Shown here one piece after another: positions 25,860 to 34,344 of a stretch of DNA of 64,000 nt (position 1 is the first letter of the stretch; each line of letters starts with the position of its first letter). Both the position numbers and the translations under genes were made by a program. Below the pieces are notes generated by a model that searched no databases, had not been told where the DNA came from, and worked only from the letters and a program-made list of their open reading frames with translations. Source of the DNA: RPQJ01 sp963700045 (GTDB taxonomy: Bacteria; Pseudomonadota; Gammaproteobacteria; Steroidobacterales; Steroidobacteraceae); assembly GCA_963700045.1 (NCBI GenBank), contig CAVOWK010000032.1, positions 62,001-126,000 on the forward strand, given 5' to 3'.

Positions 25860-26300
25860 TCAGCGCGACCCGGTTCCGCGCCCGGCGGACAACGGCTCCG
25901 TGACGAAACCGACCTTCTTCGCGCCCGCCCGCTGCAACAGCACCATGCCCTCCACGACGCGCCCATATGGCACGGCCCTGTCAGCCTTGACCAAAACGGG
26001 GCGCCCGGGTTCCCGGCGCAGTGCGGCGCTGGCCACTTCGAGCAACCTTTCGTCGTCGAGGGCCAGTTTGGGATCGCCGAGGTTCAGGTACATCGCCCCC
26101 TTGCTGTCGACGCTCAGCAGCAAGGGTTCGAGGTCGTCGGGCTCGATCGGCTCGGCCGCAGCCCGCGGCAGGTCGACCTTGATGCCCTGGCTCAGCATCG
26201 GCGCAGTGACCATGAAGATGATGAGCAGCACCAGCATCACGTCGATGTAGGGCACGACGTTGATCTCGCCCATCAGCTTGCGGCCGCGCCTGCGTGACAT
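25860..26300 (-). CDS. tolR: Tol-Pal system protein TolR
   Basis: ExbD/TolR family stator component of the proton-driven TolQR motor. 146 residues; a single membrane segment VVPYIDVMLVLLIIFMVTAP contains the conserved proton-path Asp. Periplasmic part with LPRAAAEPIEPDDL and VLVKADRAVPYGRVVEGMVL. Start preceded by GGAGGCACCG-like sequence after tolQ. Confidence 0.95.
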   Translation of the reverse strand: MSRRRGRKLMGEINVVPYIDVMLVLLIIFMVTAPMLSQGIKVDLPRAAAEPIEPDDLEPLLLSVDSKGAMYLNLGDPKLALDDERLLEVASAALRREPGRPVLVKADRAVPYGRVVEGMVLLQRAGAKKVGFVTEPLSAGRGTGSR

Positions 26301-26313
26301 CGTCGGTGCCTCC

Positions 26314-26991
26314 TCAGCCCTGGGTGCCGCCAGCGTGGCGTTGCAGGATGGAGGACAGCTCTTCCATGAACGTGTCGTAGCGCAGTTCGAGCCTGCTCAC
26401 CTGGTCCGCATAGCGGTTGTAGGCGATGACTGCCGGAATCGCGGCGAACAGGCCCATCGCCGTGGCGATCAGCGCTTCCGCGATGGCTGGCGCCACCGTG
26501 GCGAGCGTCGCCTGCTGCACGTTGCCGAGCGCCTGGAACGCAGTGAGGATGCCCCAGACCGTGCCGAACAGGCCCACATACGGGCTGGTCGAGCCGATCG
26601 TCGCCAGCGTCGAGAGGCTCTGCTCGAGACGGTCGGTTTCCTTCAGCTGCGCAATCTTCATCGAACGCCGGCTCGCATCCAGCAACTGGGCACCCGCCAG
26701 TCCGAGTTGCGACCGCAGCCGCGAAAACTCGCGGAAGCCAGAGACGAAGATATCGGCCATGCCGGTATGCTTGCCGCCTTCGAGCGACTTGTAGAGCGCG
26801 GCGAGGTCGCCGCCCGACCAGAAGTCATCCTCGAACCGGTCCGCCGCCTGCCGCGCGTCGTTGAGCAGCTTGCGCTTGCTGAAGATGATGGCCCACGAGG
26901 CCACTGATGCACCGATGAGCAGCAGCATGACCAGCTGCACGATGAAGCTGGCCTGCAGCAGCAGCTCCAGGATGGAATGCTCACCGATCAT
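26314..26991 (-). CDS. tolQ: Tol-Pal system protein TolQ
   Basis: MotA/TolQ/ExbB proton channel subunit. 225 residues with three membrane segments: ASFIVQLVMLLLIGASVASW, the GLFGTVWGILTAFQAL region, and VAPAIAEALIATAMGLFAAIPAVI (written here as one stretch broken at its middle: TVAPAIAEALIATAMGLF then AAIPAVIAYNRYA). Conserved STSPYVGLFGTVWGIL. Unlike E. coli there is no ybgC upstream; ruvB precedes it by 15 bases. Confidence 0.95.
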   Translation of the reverse strand: MIGEHSILELLLQASFIVQLVMLLLIGASVASWAIIFSKRKLLNDARQAADRFEDDFWSGGDLAALYKSLEGGKHTGMADIFVSGFREFSRLRSQLGLAGAQLLDASRRSMKIAQLKETDRLEQSLSTLATIGSTSPYVGLFGTVWGILTAFQALGNVQQATLATVAPAIAEALIATAMGLFAAIPAVIAYNRYADQVSRLELRYDTFMEELSSILQRHAGGTQG

Positions 26992-27006
26992 GCTTGGAAC
27001 ACCTCG

Positions 27007-28053
27007 TCAGCCTTCGAACAGTCCGAGATTGGCTGGCCGTGCCTCGATGGCGGGCGGCGCCAGGCCGAAATGCAGATACGCATTGCGCGCGGCCACCCGG
27101 CCCCGCGCGGTGCGCATGATATAGCCCTGCTGGATCAGGAACGGCTCGATCACGTCCTCGATCGTGCCACGCTCCTCGCCGAGAGCGGCGGCCAGGCTGT
27201 CGACACCGACCGGACCGCCGTCGAACTTCTCGATGATCGTGAGCATCAGGCGGCGGTCCATCGGATCGAAGCCCTGGCGGTCGACATCGAGCAGGTCGAG
27301 CGCCGCACGCGCCACCTCCTGCGTGATGCGGCCACCCGCCTTCACCTCGGCGAAATCGCGTACCCGACGCAACAGCCGGTTGGCGATGCGGGGCGTGCCG
27401 CGCGAACGGGTCGCGATCTGCGCGGCTCCTTCGACGTCGGTCGGCACGCCGAGGATGCCGGCCGATCGCTGCACGATGCGCTGCAGCTCCTCGTGGCCGT
27501 AGAACTCGAGCCGCTGCACGATACCGAAACGATCACGCAACGGCGACGTCAGCAGGCCTGCGCGCGTCGTGGCGCCGATGAGCGTGAATGGCGGCAGGTC
27601 GATCTTGATCGAGCGCGCGCCCGGGCCTTCGCCGATCATGATGTCGAGCTGGAAATCCTCGAGCGCCGGGTAGAGGATCTCCTCGACCACGGGGCTCAGC
27701 CGATGGATCTCGTCGACGAACAGGATTTCGTTGGGCTGCAGATTGGTGAGCAGGGCAGCGAGATCGCCCGCACGCTCCAGGACCGGCCCCGACGTCTGCT
27801 TGAACCCGACGCCGAGTTCGTTGGCGATGACGTGCGCGAGCGTCGTCTTGCCGAGGCCCGGCGGGCCAAAGATCAAGGTGTGATCGAGCGCCTCGCCACG
27901 GTTGCGCGCTGCAGCGATGAAGATCTCCATCTGTGACTTCATGGCTGGCTGGCCGACGTAGTCGGCGAGTGTCTTCGGCCGCACGGCGCGGTCGTACACC
28001 TCTTCTTCGCGCTGCCCGGTGGCGGAGACGACGCGGTCAGGTTCGATCGTCAC
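27007..28053 (-). CDS. ruvB: Holliday junction branch migration helicase RuvB
   Basis: AAA+ motor that drives branch migration with RuvA. 348 residues from a GTG at 28053 with an AGGA about 8 bases upstream; matches family N-termini (EPDRVVSATGQ). Walker A GPPGLGKTTLAHVIA, Walker B ILFVDEIHR, sensor and arginine-finger region TLIGATTRAGLLTSPLRDRF, and the winged helix GPVGVDSLAAALGEERGTIE. A longer reading to 28485 lies over ruvA and is rejected. Confidence 0.95.
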   Translation of the reverse strand: MTIEPDRVVSATGQREEEVYDRAVRPKTLADYVGQPAMKSQMEIFIAAARNRGEALDHTLIFGPPGLGKTTLAHVIANELGVGFKQTSGPVLERAGDLAALLTNLQPNEILFVDEIHRLSPVVEEILYPALEDFQLDIMIGEGPGARSIKIDLPPFTLIGATTRAGLLTSPLRDRFGIVQRLEFYGHEELQRIVQRSAGILGVPTDVEGAAQIATRSRGTPRIANRLLRRVRDFAEVKAGGRITQEVARAALDLLDVDRQGFDPMDRRLMLTIIEKFDGGPVGVDSLAAALGEERGTIEDVIEPFLIQQGYIMRTARGRVAARNAYLHFGLAPPAIEARPANLGLFEG

Positions 28054-28078
28054 GGGCTTGTCCTGGTTCGGTGCGGCA

Positions 28079-28684
28079 TCAGCTGCTGGCCGCGCGCAGG
28101 GCGTGGCGGATGAGTTCTTCGGTGGTGGTCGCGGCTGGGTCGGCCTTCTGCAGCAGGCGCGTGACTTCAGGCGGTTTGTAGCCCAGCGCGACCAGGGCAC
28201 TGAACGCTTCCGCCTGCGGACTGGGTCCAGGCGTGCCCGGGCCGCTCGCGCCGCGAATTTCGAACGACTGACCCGTGGCCAGCGCCTGCAGGCGATCGCG
28301 CATCTCGATGATGAGGCGCTCTGCCGTCTTGCGGCCAATGCCCGGAATGCGTGTGAGCGATGCGGCATCCTGCGCTTCGACACAACGGTGGAACTCGTCC
28401 ACGCTCGCACCGGAGAGGATGCCGAGCGCGATGCGCGGACCCACGCCCGATATCCTGATGAGTTCGCGGAACAGGCTGCGTTCACGCTCCGTGCCGAAAC
28501 CGAACAGGATGTGGGCGTCTTCGCGCACGACGAGGTGCGTGTGCAGCGTCACGTCAGCGCCGACGGCGGGCAGGCCGTAGAACGTCGACATCGGCGCCTC
28601 GATCTCGTAGCCGACACCGCCCACGTCCAGCAGCAACACGGGCGGATGCTTGGCGGCGAGTCGTCCGCGCAGGAAGCCGATCAA
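28079..28684 (-). CDS. ruvA: Holliday junction branch migration protein RuvA
   Basis: Tetrameric junction-binding protein. 201 residues from a TTG at 28684 that overlaps the ruvC stop (TTGA). OB domain LIGFLRGRLAAKHPPVLLLD and VGYEIEAPMSTFYGLP; helix-hairpin-helix repeats ISGVGPRIALGILSG and IPGIGRKTAERLIIEMRDRL; C-terminal RuvB-contact domain EAFSALVALGYKPPEVTRLL. Confidence 0.94.
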   Translation of the reverse strand: MIGFLRGRLAAKHPPVLLLDVGGVGYEIEAPMSTFYGLPAVGADVTLHTHLVVREDAHILFGFGTERERSLFRELIRISGVGPRIALGILSGASVDEFHRCVEAQDAASLTRIPGIGRKTAERLIIEMRDRLQALATGQSFEIRGASGPGTPGPSPQAEAFSALVALGYKPPEVTRLLQKADPAATTTEELIRHALRAASS

Positions 28685-29280
28685 GGCCGGGCTCCGAGCA
28701 GCGCGATGGAGGCGTCGACGGCCTGCCGCGCGCCGCGCGAGTATGCATGGCACAACGCGAGGCCGATCGCGTCGGCAGCATCGGGACCGAGCTGACCCTG
28801 CAGTTTCAGGAGCGACATCACCATCAGCTGAACCTGTTCCTTCTGTGCGCCGCCCTGCCCGACGATCGCCAGCTTCACTTCGCGCGGTGCGTATTCGAAC
28901 ACGGTTGCAATCACCGGAAAGATGCCGCAGATGGCCGCACCCCGCGCCTGCCCCAGCTTCAGCGCGCTGTCGGCGTTGCGGTGCATGAAAACGCGCTCGA
29001 TCGCGACCTCCTGCGGGCCGTACTGCCTCACGAGTTCCTGGACGCCGTCGAAGATCTGGCGTAATCGGGGCGGAAACGCCACACCGCGTGTGCGGATGGT
29101 CCCGCTCGCAACGTAGCGGGCGTCGCCATCCTGCCAGTCGATGATGCCGAAACCGGTCGCCTGCGAACCTGGATCGATGCCGAGGATTCGAATCGACTCG
29201 CCGGCGGTCCCGGTCGCGCCCGATGCGAGCGTCCAGCGCCGTCCGCCGCGGTTGATTCTCGGCAAATAAGCACCCGGCAC
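28681..29280 (-). CDS. ruvC: Crossover junction endodeoxyribonuclease RuvC
   Basis: Resolvase of Holliday junctions. Core begins RILGIDPGSQATGFGIID (catalytic Asp in GIDPGS), then AIERVFMHRNADSALKLGQA (catalytic Glu), QLGPDAADAIGLALCHAYS (catalytic Asp pair). The start is uncertain: no ATG lies near the core at 29193. GTG 29280 (with CAGG about 5 bases upstream) or TTG 29265 would add about 25-29 residues not normally present; a small indel near the start is possible. Divergent from relA. Confidence 0.9.
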   Translation of the reverse strand: MPGAYLPRINRGGRRWTLASGATGTAGESIRILGIDPGSQATGFGIIDWQDGDARYVASGTIRTRGVAFPPRLRQIFDGVQELVRQYGPQEVAIERVFMHRNADSALKLGQARGAAICGIFPVIATVFEYAPREVKLAIVGQGGAQKEQVQLMVMSLLKLQGQLGPDAADAIGLALCHAYSRGARQAVDASIALLGARP

Positions 29281-29361
29281 TGAGCCTGAAAATCGGTCGT
29301 CGTATGATAGCGTTTTTCTGCCGGGCGCCGCACGCCCGCGAGTTCCGCCGAGCACCCTGTC

Positions 29362-31482
29362 GTGAAACCCGCCGAGATCGACATCCGTTCGCTGGCACCG
29401 AAGGTGCGCACCGCGCTCGAGGCGGTGAGCGTCCTCGCGCCGAACGAACACACCCTGCGCAGCGTCGAGCTGATGGCGGCACTCGCTCAATTGCAGGCGG
29501 ACGACGACGTGCTCCTCGCGGCGCTGCTCGTGCCGCTGCGCCAGGGGGGGCTAATCGACGAGTCCCGGGCGCTCGAACTCTGCGGGGAACCGGCAGTGCA
29601 CCTGGCGCGGGAACTCGAGCGCGTCGGCGACAGCGGCATTCCGGCTGGCTGGAACCCGGGCCAGCACCTGCGTCCAGAACAGGCCGAGGGGCTGCGCAAG
29701 CTCCTGCTCGCGCTGGCGTCCGACGTCCGCCTGGTCCTGATCCGGCTGGCGTTGCAACTCGTGCGCATGCGCGGCATGAAATCCGCACCCGAGACCGAAC
29801 TGCGCCGGGCTGCACTCGAAGCGCAGGAAATCTACGCGCCGCTGGCGAACCGCCTCGGTATCTGGCAGTTCAAGTGGGAACTCGAGGACCTTGCCTTCCG
29901 TTTCAGCGCCCCCGAGGACTACAAGCGCATCGCCGGGTGGCTCAAGTCCAAGCGAGCCGAGCGCGAGCAGTACATCGCGGACGTGAAGCGCGAGCTGAGC
30001 CGCGAACTCGACCAGCTCGGCATCCGCGGCGAAGTCACGGGCCGGCCAAAACACATCTACAGCATCTGGCGCAAGATGCAGCGCAAGTCGCTGCAGTTCG
30101 ACCAGGTCATGGACGTACTCGCGGTCCGCGTCATGGTCGACACGATCTCCGAATGCTACGCGGCGCTCGGCATCGTCCACGGCCTCTGGCAGTACATTCC
30201 GGGCGAGTTCGACGACTACATCGCGACCCCCAAGGGCAACAATTACCGTTCGCTGCACACGGCAGTCATCGGGCCCGGCCAGCTGCCGCTCGAAGTGCAG
30301 ATCCGCACGCGCGAGATGCACGAGCACGCCGAACTTGGCATCGCGGCACACTGGCAATACAAGGAAGGCCGCAAGGTCGAAGCGAGCTTCCAGCAGAAGA
30401 TGGTCTGGCTGCGGCAGCTGCTGGAACCGTCGCTGCGCGACGGTGCGGAACCTGACCTGCTGGCGGGGCTGCAGGCGGAAGTGTTCGAGGACCGGGTGTT
30501 CGCGCTCAGCCCCAAGGGCGAGGTCGTCGACCTGCCCAAGGGCGCGACGCCGCTGGACTTCGCCTATCAGGTGCACACCAACCTGGGGCATCGTTGCCGG
30601 GGAGCGCGCGTCAACGGCCGCATGGTGACGCTCGACTACAAGTTGTCGAACGGCGACACGGTCGAAATCATTCCTTCCAAGCAGCCGCACCCGAGCCGGG
30701 ACTGGCTGCTGCCGCAACTCGGCTTCCTGGCTTCACCACGCAGCCGTGCCAAGGTCCGTGGCTGGTTCCGCAAGCAGGACGAACAGCAGAACCGCGAGCA
30801 GGGCCGGCAGATGCTCGAACGCGAACTCGACCGGCTGGGCGTGCGTGCCCCGCCGCTGCCGGAAATCCTCGGCGACCTGGGACTCGCGAATTCCGATGCG
30901 CTCTACCAGGGCCTGGGCGAAGGCGACATCACGCTGGCACAGGTGGCCGGTGCGGTGCATCGCCGGTTGCATGAGCGCCAGGAGGTGCAGCGCGGCCCGA
31001 AGCTCGCCAAGCCAGCCGCGAATGGCGGCTCCGCAGGCATGGTCATCGACGGAGTCGGCGACCTGCTGAGCACGATTGCGCGCTGCTGCCGGCCCGTGCC
31101 ACCCGAGGAAATCCTCGGCTACATCACGATCGGCCGTGGCGTGAGCATCCATCGCGCAAACTGTTCGAATCTGCTGCGGTTGCGCGAGGTCAACCCCGAG
31201 CGCGTGCTGACGGTGGACTGGGGCCGGCCGTCGGCGGAGCGAACCTTCCCGGCCGTCATCGTGATCGAAGCGTACGATCGGCGCGGGCTCGTGCGCGACA
31301 TTTCGGGCGTGCTTGCGGACGAGCACATCAGCATCGAGGCGATGCGCACGGTGACGGACGCGGCGGAAAAGACTGCCGCGATCGACGTGACCGTGAAGGT
31401 GCACGGGCTCGAGGAACTGAGCCGCCTGCTCGCGCGGTTTTCGTCGTTGCCGAATGTGATCCGCGCGCGCCGCCGGCATTGA
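29362..31482 (+). CDS. relA: (p)ppGpp synthetase RelA
   Basis: Ribosome-associated stringent-response enzyme. 706 residues from a GTG. N-terminal degenerate HD-like domain (no HD pair visible), synthetase domain (about 200-330) with RPKHIYSIWRKMQRKSL and EFDDYIATPKGNNYRSLHTA; the EFDD motif marks the RelA type rather than RFKD of SpoT. TGS domain (VFALSPKGEVVDLPKGATPL), helical region, zinc-finger-like GDLLSTIARCCRPVPPEEIL, and a C-terminal ACT domain (VIEAYDRRGLVRDISGVLAD). Divergently transcribed from ruvC. Confidence 0.94.
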   Translation: MKPAEIDIRSLAPKVRTALEAVSVLAPNEHTLRSVELMAALAQLQADDDVLLAALLVPLRQGGLIDESRALELCGEPAVHLARELERVGDSGIPAGWNPGQHLRPEQAEGLRKLLLALASDVRLVLIRLALQLVRMRGMKSAPETELRRAALEAQEIYAPLANRLGIWQFKWELEDLAFRFSAPEDYKRIAGWLKSKRAEREQYIADVKRELSRELDQLGIRGEVTGRPKHIYSIWRKMQRKSLQFDQVMDVLAVRVMVDTISECYAALGIVHGLWQYIPGEFDDYIATPKGNNYRSLHTAVIGPGQLPLEVQIRTREMHEHAELGIAAHWQYKEGRKVEASFQQKMVWLRQLLEPSLRDGAEPDLLAGLQAEVFEDRVFALSPKGEVVDLPKGATPLDFAYQVHTNLGHRCRGARVNGRMVTLDYKLSNGDTVEIIPSKQPHPSRDWLLPQLGFLASPRSRAKVRGWFRKQDEQQNREQGRQMLERELDRLGVRAPPLPEILGDLGLANSDALYQGLGEGDITLAQVAGAVHRRLHERQEVQRGPKLAKPAANGGSAGMVIDGVGDLLSTIARCCRPVPPEEILGYITIGRGVSIHRANCSNLLRLREVNPERVLTVDWGRPSAERTFPAVIVIEAYDRRGLVRDISGVLADEHISIEAMRTVTDAAEKTAAIDVTVKVHGLEELSRLLARFSSLPNVIRARRRH

Positions 31483-31551
31483 GCGGCCGCCACGACGGGT
31501 TCACGCACCGCATCGCGCGTGTCGCGGCGCAGCCGGAGCAGCAGTGCCTGG

Positions 31552-32982
31552 TCAGCGATTGGGGAAATCGATAGCCCGTTTGTCGGCTCCGAGCGCCGCT
31601 TCATGCAGCGCTTCGCTCAGGGTCGGGTGGGCGTGCATCGTGCGCTGCAGGTCCTCGGTGCTGGCCGAGTACTCCATCGCGAGCACGGCTTCGGCAATCA
31701 GTTCGCCCGCCATCGGGCCAATGATGTGCACGCCGAGAATCTCGTCGTCATCTTTCGCCGCGATGACCTTGCAGAACCCGGCTGGCGCTTCCATCGCGCG
31801 GGCGCGGCCGCTGGCCGTAAACGGGAACGAGCCGACCTTGTAGCCGCGGCCGCTGGCCTTGACCTGCTCTTCAGTCTGTCCGACCCACGCGATCTCCGGC
31901 GCGGTGTAGATCACCGACGGCACCGCGTTGTAGTTCACTTCGGCATGCAGGCCGGCGATGAGGTCGCCGACCATCACGCCCTCTTCCTTGCCCTTGTGCG
32001 CCAGCATCGGGCCGCGCACGACGTCACCCACCGCCCAGACATTGCCAGCACCCGTGTGGCATTCGTCGTCGACCTGGATGAAGCCGCGCTCGTCGAGTCT
32101 CACGCCGGTGCCGTCGCCAAGCAGCCCCTCCGTGAACGGCCGGCGGCCGATCGCGACGACGACCTTGTCGACCGTCACTGTCTGTTCGCCCCTGGCATCG
32201 GTGTACTTGAGCGTCACGCCGCCCTTCCCAAGGTCGGCGCCGCTGACTTTCGCGCCGAGACGGACGTCGAGGCCCTGCTTCTTGAAGTGCTTCTGCGCCT
32301 CCTTGGCAACGGCCTGGTCGGCCATGGCAAGGAACTGTTCCATCGCCTCGAGCACGACGACTTCGGCGCCCAGACGCCGCCAGACACTGCCAAGTTCCAG
32401 GCCGATCACGCCGGCACCGATGACGCCGAGGCGCTTCGGCACCGACTCGAACTCGAGCGCGCCCCACGAATCGACGACCTGCTTGCCGTCGAAGGGCAAC
32501 GACTTGAGCGCCATCGGCTGCGAACCCGAAGCGAGCACGACGTGCTTCGCAATGAGTTCCCGCTTGCTGCCGTCGGCCGCCGTGTATTCGACCCGGTTGC
32601 CTGCCAGCAGCTTGCCGTGGCCCTGCAGTGCCGTGACGCCCGCGGCCTTGAAGAGCCCGGTGATGCCCTGCGTCGAGGCCTTGACGATGCCCGCCTTGCG
32701 CTTCTGCATGGTCGCCACGTCGAACGCGAGCCCCGTCGCGGAAATGCCGTGCGCCGCGAATTCCGAGTGCGCGCGGTGATACAGCTCGGACGACTCGAGC
32801 AGCGCCTTCGACGGAATGCAGCCGGCGTTGAGACAGGTGCCGCCGAACGCATAGGTGCCGTCGTAGTTCTTCCACTCGTCGATGCAGGCGACCTTGAGCT
32901 TGTTCTGCGCCGCGCGGATCGCGCAGGGATAACCGGCAGGGCCGGCGCCGATCACGACAACATCAAAGGCAGTGTCAGACAT
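31552..32982 (-). CDS. lpdA: Dihydrolipoyl dehydrogenase (E3)
   Basis: FAD disulfide oxidoreductase shared by 2-oxo acid dehydrogenases. 476 residues: FAD-binding VVVIGAGPAGYPCAIRAAQN, redox disulfide GGTCLNAGCIPSKALL, NAD-binding GVIGAGVIGLELGSVWRRLG, and interface-domain AEPTLSEALHEAAL-like end (HAHPTLSEALHEAALGADK) with the catalytic His. Third gene of sucA-sucB-lpdA; a G-rich palindrome lies in the 111-base gap to sucB. Confidence 0.95.
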   Translation of the reverse strand: MSDTAFDVVVIGAGPAGYPCAIRAAQNKLKVACIDEWKNYDGTYAFGGTCLNAGCIPSKALLESSELYHRAHSEFAAHGISATGLAFDVATMQKRKAGIVKASTQGITGLFKAAGVTALQGHGKLLAGNRVEYTAADGSKRELIAKHVVLASGSQPMALKSLPFDGKQVVDSWGALEFESVPKRLGVIGAGVIGLELGSVWRRLGAEVVVLEAMEQFLAMADQAVAKEAQKHFKKQGLDVRLGAKVSGADLGKGGVTLKYTDARGEQTVTVDKVVVAIGRRPFTEGLLGDGTGVRLDERGFIQVDDECHTGAGNVWAVGDVVRGPMLAHKGKEEGVMVGDLIAGLHAEVNYNAVPSVIYTAPEIAWVGQTEEQVKASGRGYKVGSFPFTASGRARAMEAPAGFCKVIAAKDDDEILGVHIIGPMAGELIAEAVLAMEYSASTEDLQRTMHAHPTLSEALHEAALGADKRAIDFPNR

Positions 32983-33000
32983 GGGTACTCCGAACAGGCA

Positions 33001-33093
33001 AGGGGTTCGGGGATAGGGGCTAGGGGTTAGTCGGAAGCCGCTGCGCGGCGCTCCGGAGGCTCGACTAGCCCCTAACCCCTACCCCCTAACCCC
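33001..33093. repeat. G-rich intergenic palindrome, copy 2
   Basis: The fullest copy. Left side: AGGGG words spaced by TTCGG, ATA, CTA, ending GGGGTTAGTCGGAAGCC; centre: GC hairpin GCCGCTGCGCGGCGC; right side: GGCTCGACTAGCCCCTAACC and further CCCCTA repeats. The arms pair over some 25 bases. Lies between sucB stop and lpdA start within one operon. Confidence 0.7.
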
Positions 33094-34344
33094 TCAAATC
33101 TGCAGCACCAGGCGCGCCGGATCCTCCAGCGAGTCCTTGACCGACACCAGGAACTGCACGGCTTCCTTGCCGTCGATGAGCCGGTGATCGTAGGAGAGCG
33201 CAAGGTACATCATGGGGCGCACGACGATCTGGCCGTCGACGACGACGGGCCGCTCCTGGATCTTGTGCATGCCCAGGATCGCGCTCTGCGGCATATTGAG
33301 GATCGGGGTCGACAGCAGTGAGCCGAACACACCGCCGTTGGTGATCGTGAACGTGCCGCCTGTCAGTTCCTCGAGCGTCAACTGGCCTTCGCGGGCGCGC
33401 GTCGCGTACCCGACGACCGACTTTTCGATCTCGCCAAAACCCATCTGGTCCGCATTGCGCAGCACCGGTACGATCAGTCCACGTTCCGTCGAAACGGCGA
33501 CGCCCACGTCGTAGAACTCGTGGTAGACGACGTCGTTGCCGTCGACCGAGGCGTTGACGACCGGGAAGCGCTTCAGCGCCTCGACGCACGCCTTGACGAA
33601 GAACGACATGAAGCCGAGTCGCGCGCCATGCTCCTTCTCGAATTTGTCCTTGTAACGCGCGCGCAGCTCGTTGACCGCCTTGAGGTCGACCTCGTTGAAC
33701 GTGGTCAGCATCGCTGCGGTCGACTGCGCCTGCACCAGGCGCTCCGCGATACGCGCTCGCAGCCGCGTCATCGGCACACGCCGCTCGCCGCGTTCACCCG
33801 CGGGCAACGACTGTGCTGGTGCAGCGGCCGGCCGGGTAGCGGCTGCGGGCGCTGGAGCCGCAGCGGGTGCCACGCTCTTGTCCGCGAGGTGGGTCAACAC
33901 GTCGCCCTTGGTGATGCGGCCATCACGGCCCGAACCTGCGATGTCGGCCGGCTCGAGCCCGTGTTCTTCGACGAGACGACGAACCGAAGGCGCGAGTTTT
34001 TCTGAGTCCTTCTTTGCCTCGCCCACGGCAGCGGGAGAGGCCGCGACCTCCCCTTGCCTGCGACCGATCTCGCCCGTCGAAACGGGAGCGGCAAGAGCAA
34101 CGGCGCCTTCGTCGATAACCGCGAGGATCTGCCCGCCCGTGACGGTCGTGCCGTTCTGCACCTTGATTTCCCTGAGCACGCCGCTCACTGGCGCAGGCAC
34201 TTCCAGCACGACTTTGTCCGTCTCCAGGTCGACGAGGTTCTCGTCGCGGCTGACGGCGTCACCGGGCTGCTTGCGCCACGCGACGAGCGTGGCGTCGGCC
34301 ACCGACTCGGGCAGTTGCGGGACGCGAACTTCGATCGTGCTCAT
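33094..34344 (-). CDS. sucB: Dihydrolipoyllysine succinyltransferase, E2 of 2-oxoglutarate dehydrogenase
   Basis: E2 core of the 2-oxoglutarate dehydrogenase complex. 416 residues: one lipoyl domain (MSTIEVRVPQLPESVADATL; lipoyl Lys in VDLETDKVVLEVPAP), an Ala/Lys linker, peripheral-subunit-binding domain (APSVRRLVEEHGLEPADIAG), a Pro/Ala linker, and the catalytic domain with GTFTITNGGVFGSLLSTPIL and the active-site region LALSYDHRLIDGKEAV. ATG 34344 has AGGAAGAAG upstream and overlaps the sucA stop (ATGA). Confidence 0.95.
   Translation of the reverse strand: MSTIEVRVPQLPESVADATLVAWRKQPGDAVSRDENLVDLETDKVVLEVPAPVSGVLREIKVQNGTTVTGGQILAVIDEGAVALAAPVSTGEIGRRQGEVAASPAAVGEAKKDSEKLAPSVRRLVEEHGLEPADIAGSGRDGRITKGDVLTHLADKSVAPAAAPAPAAATRPAAAPAQSLPAGERGERRVPMTRLRARIAERLVQAQSTAAMLTTFNEVDLKAVNELRARYKDKFEKEHGARLGFMSFFVKACVEALKRFPVVNASVDGNDVVYHEFYDVGVAVSTERGLIVPVLRNADQMGFGEIEKSVVGYATRAREGQLTLEELTGGTFTITNGGVFGSLLSTPILNMPQSAILGMHKIQERPVVVDGQIVVRPMMYLALSYDHRLIDGKEAVQFLVSVKDSLEDPARLVLQI

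Noticed and set aside
31519..33030. 503-codon plus-strand open frame
   Set aside because: Antisense to lpdA, which has unmistakable motifs.
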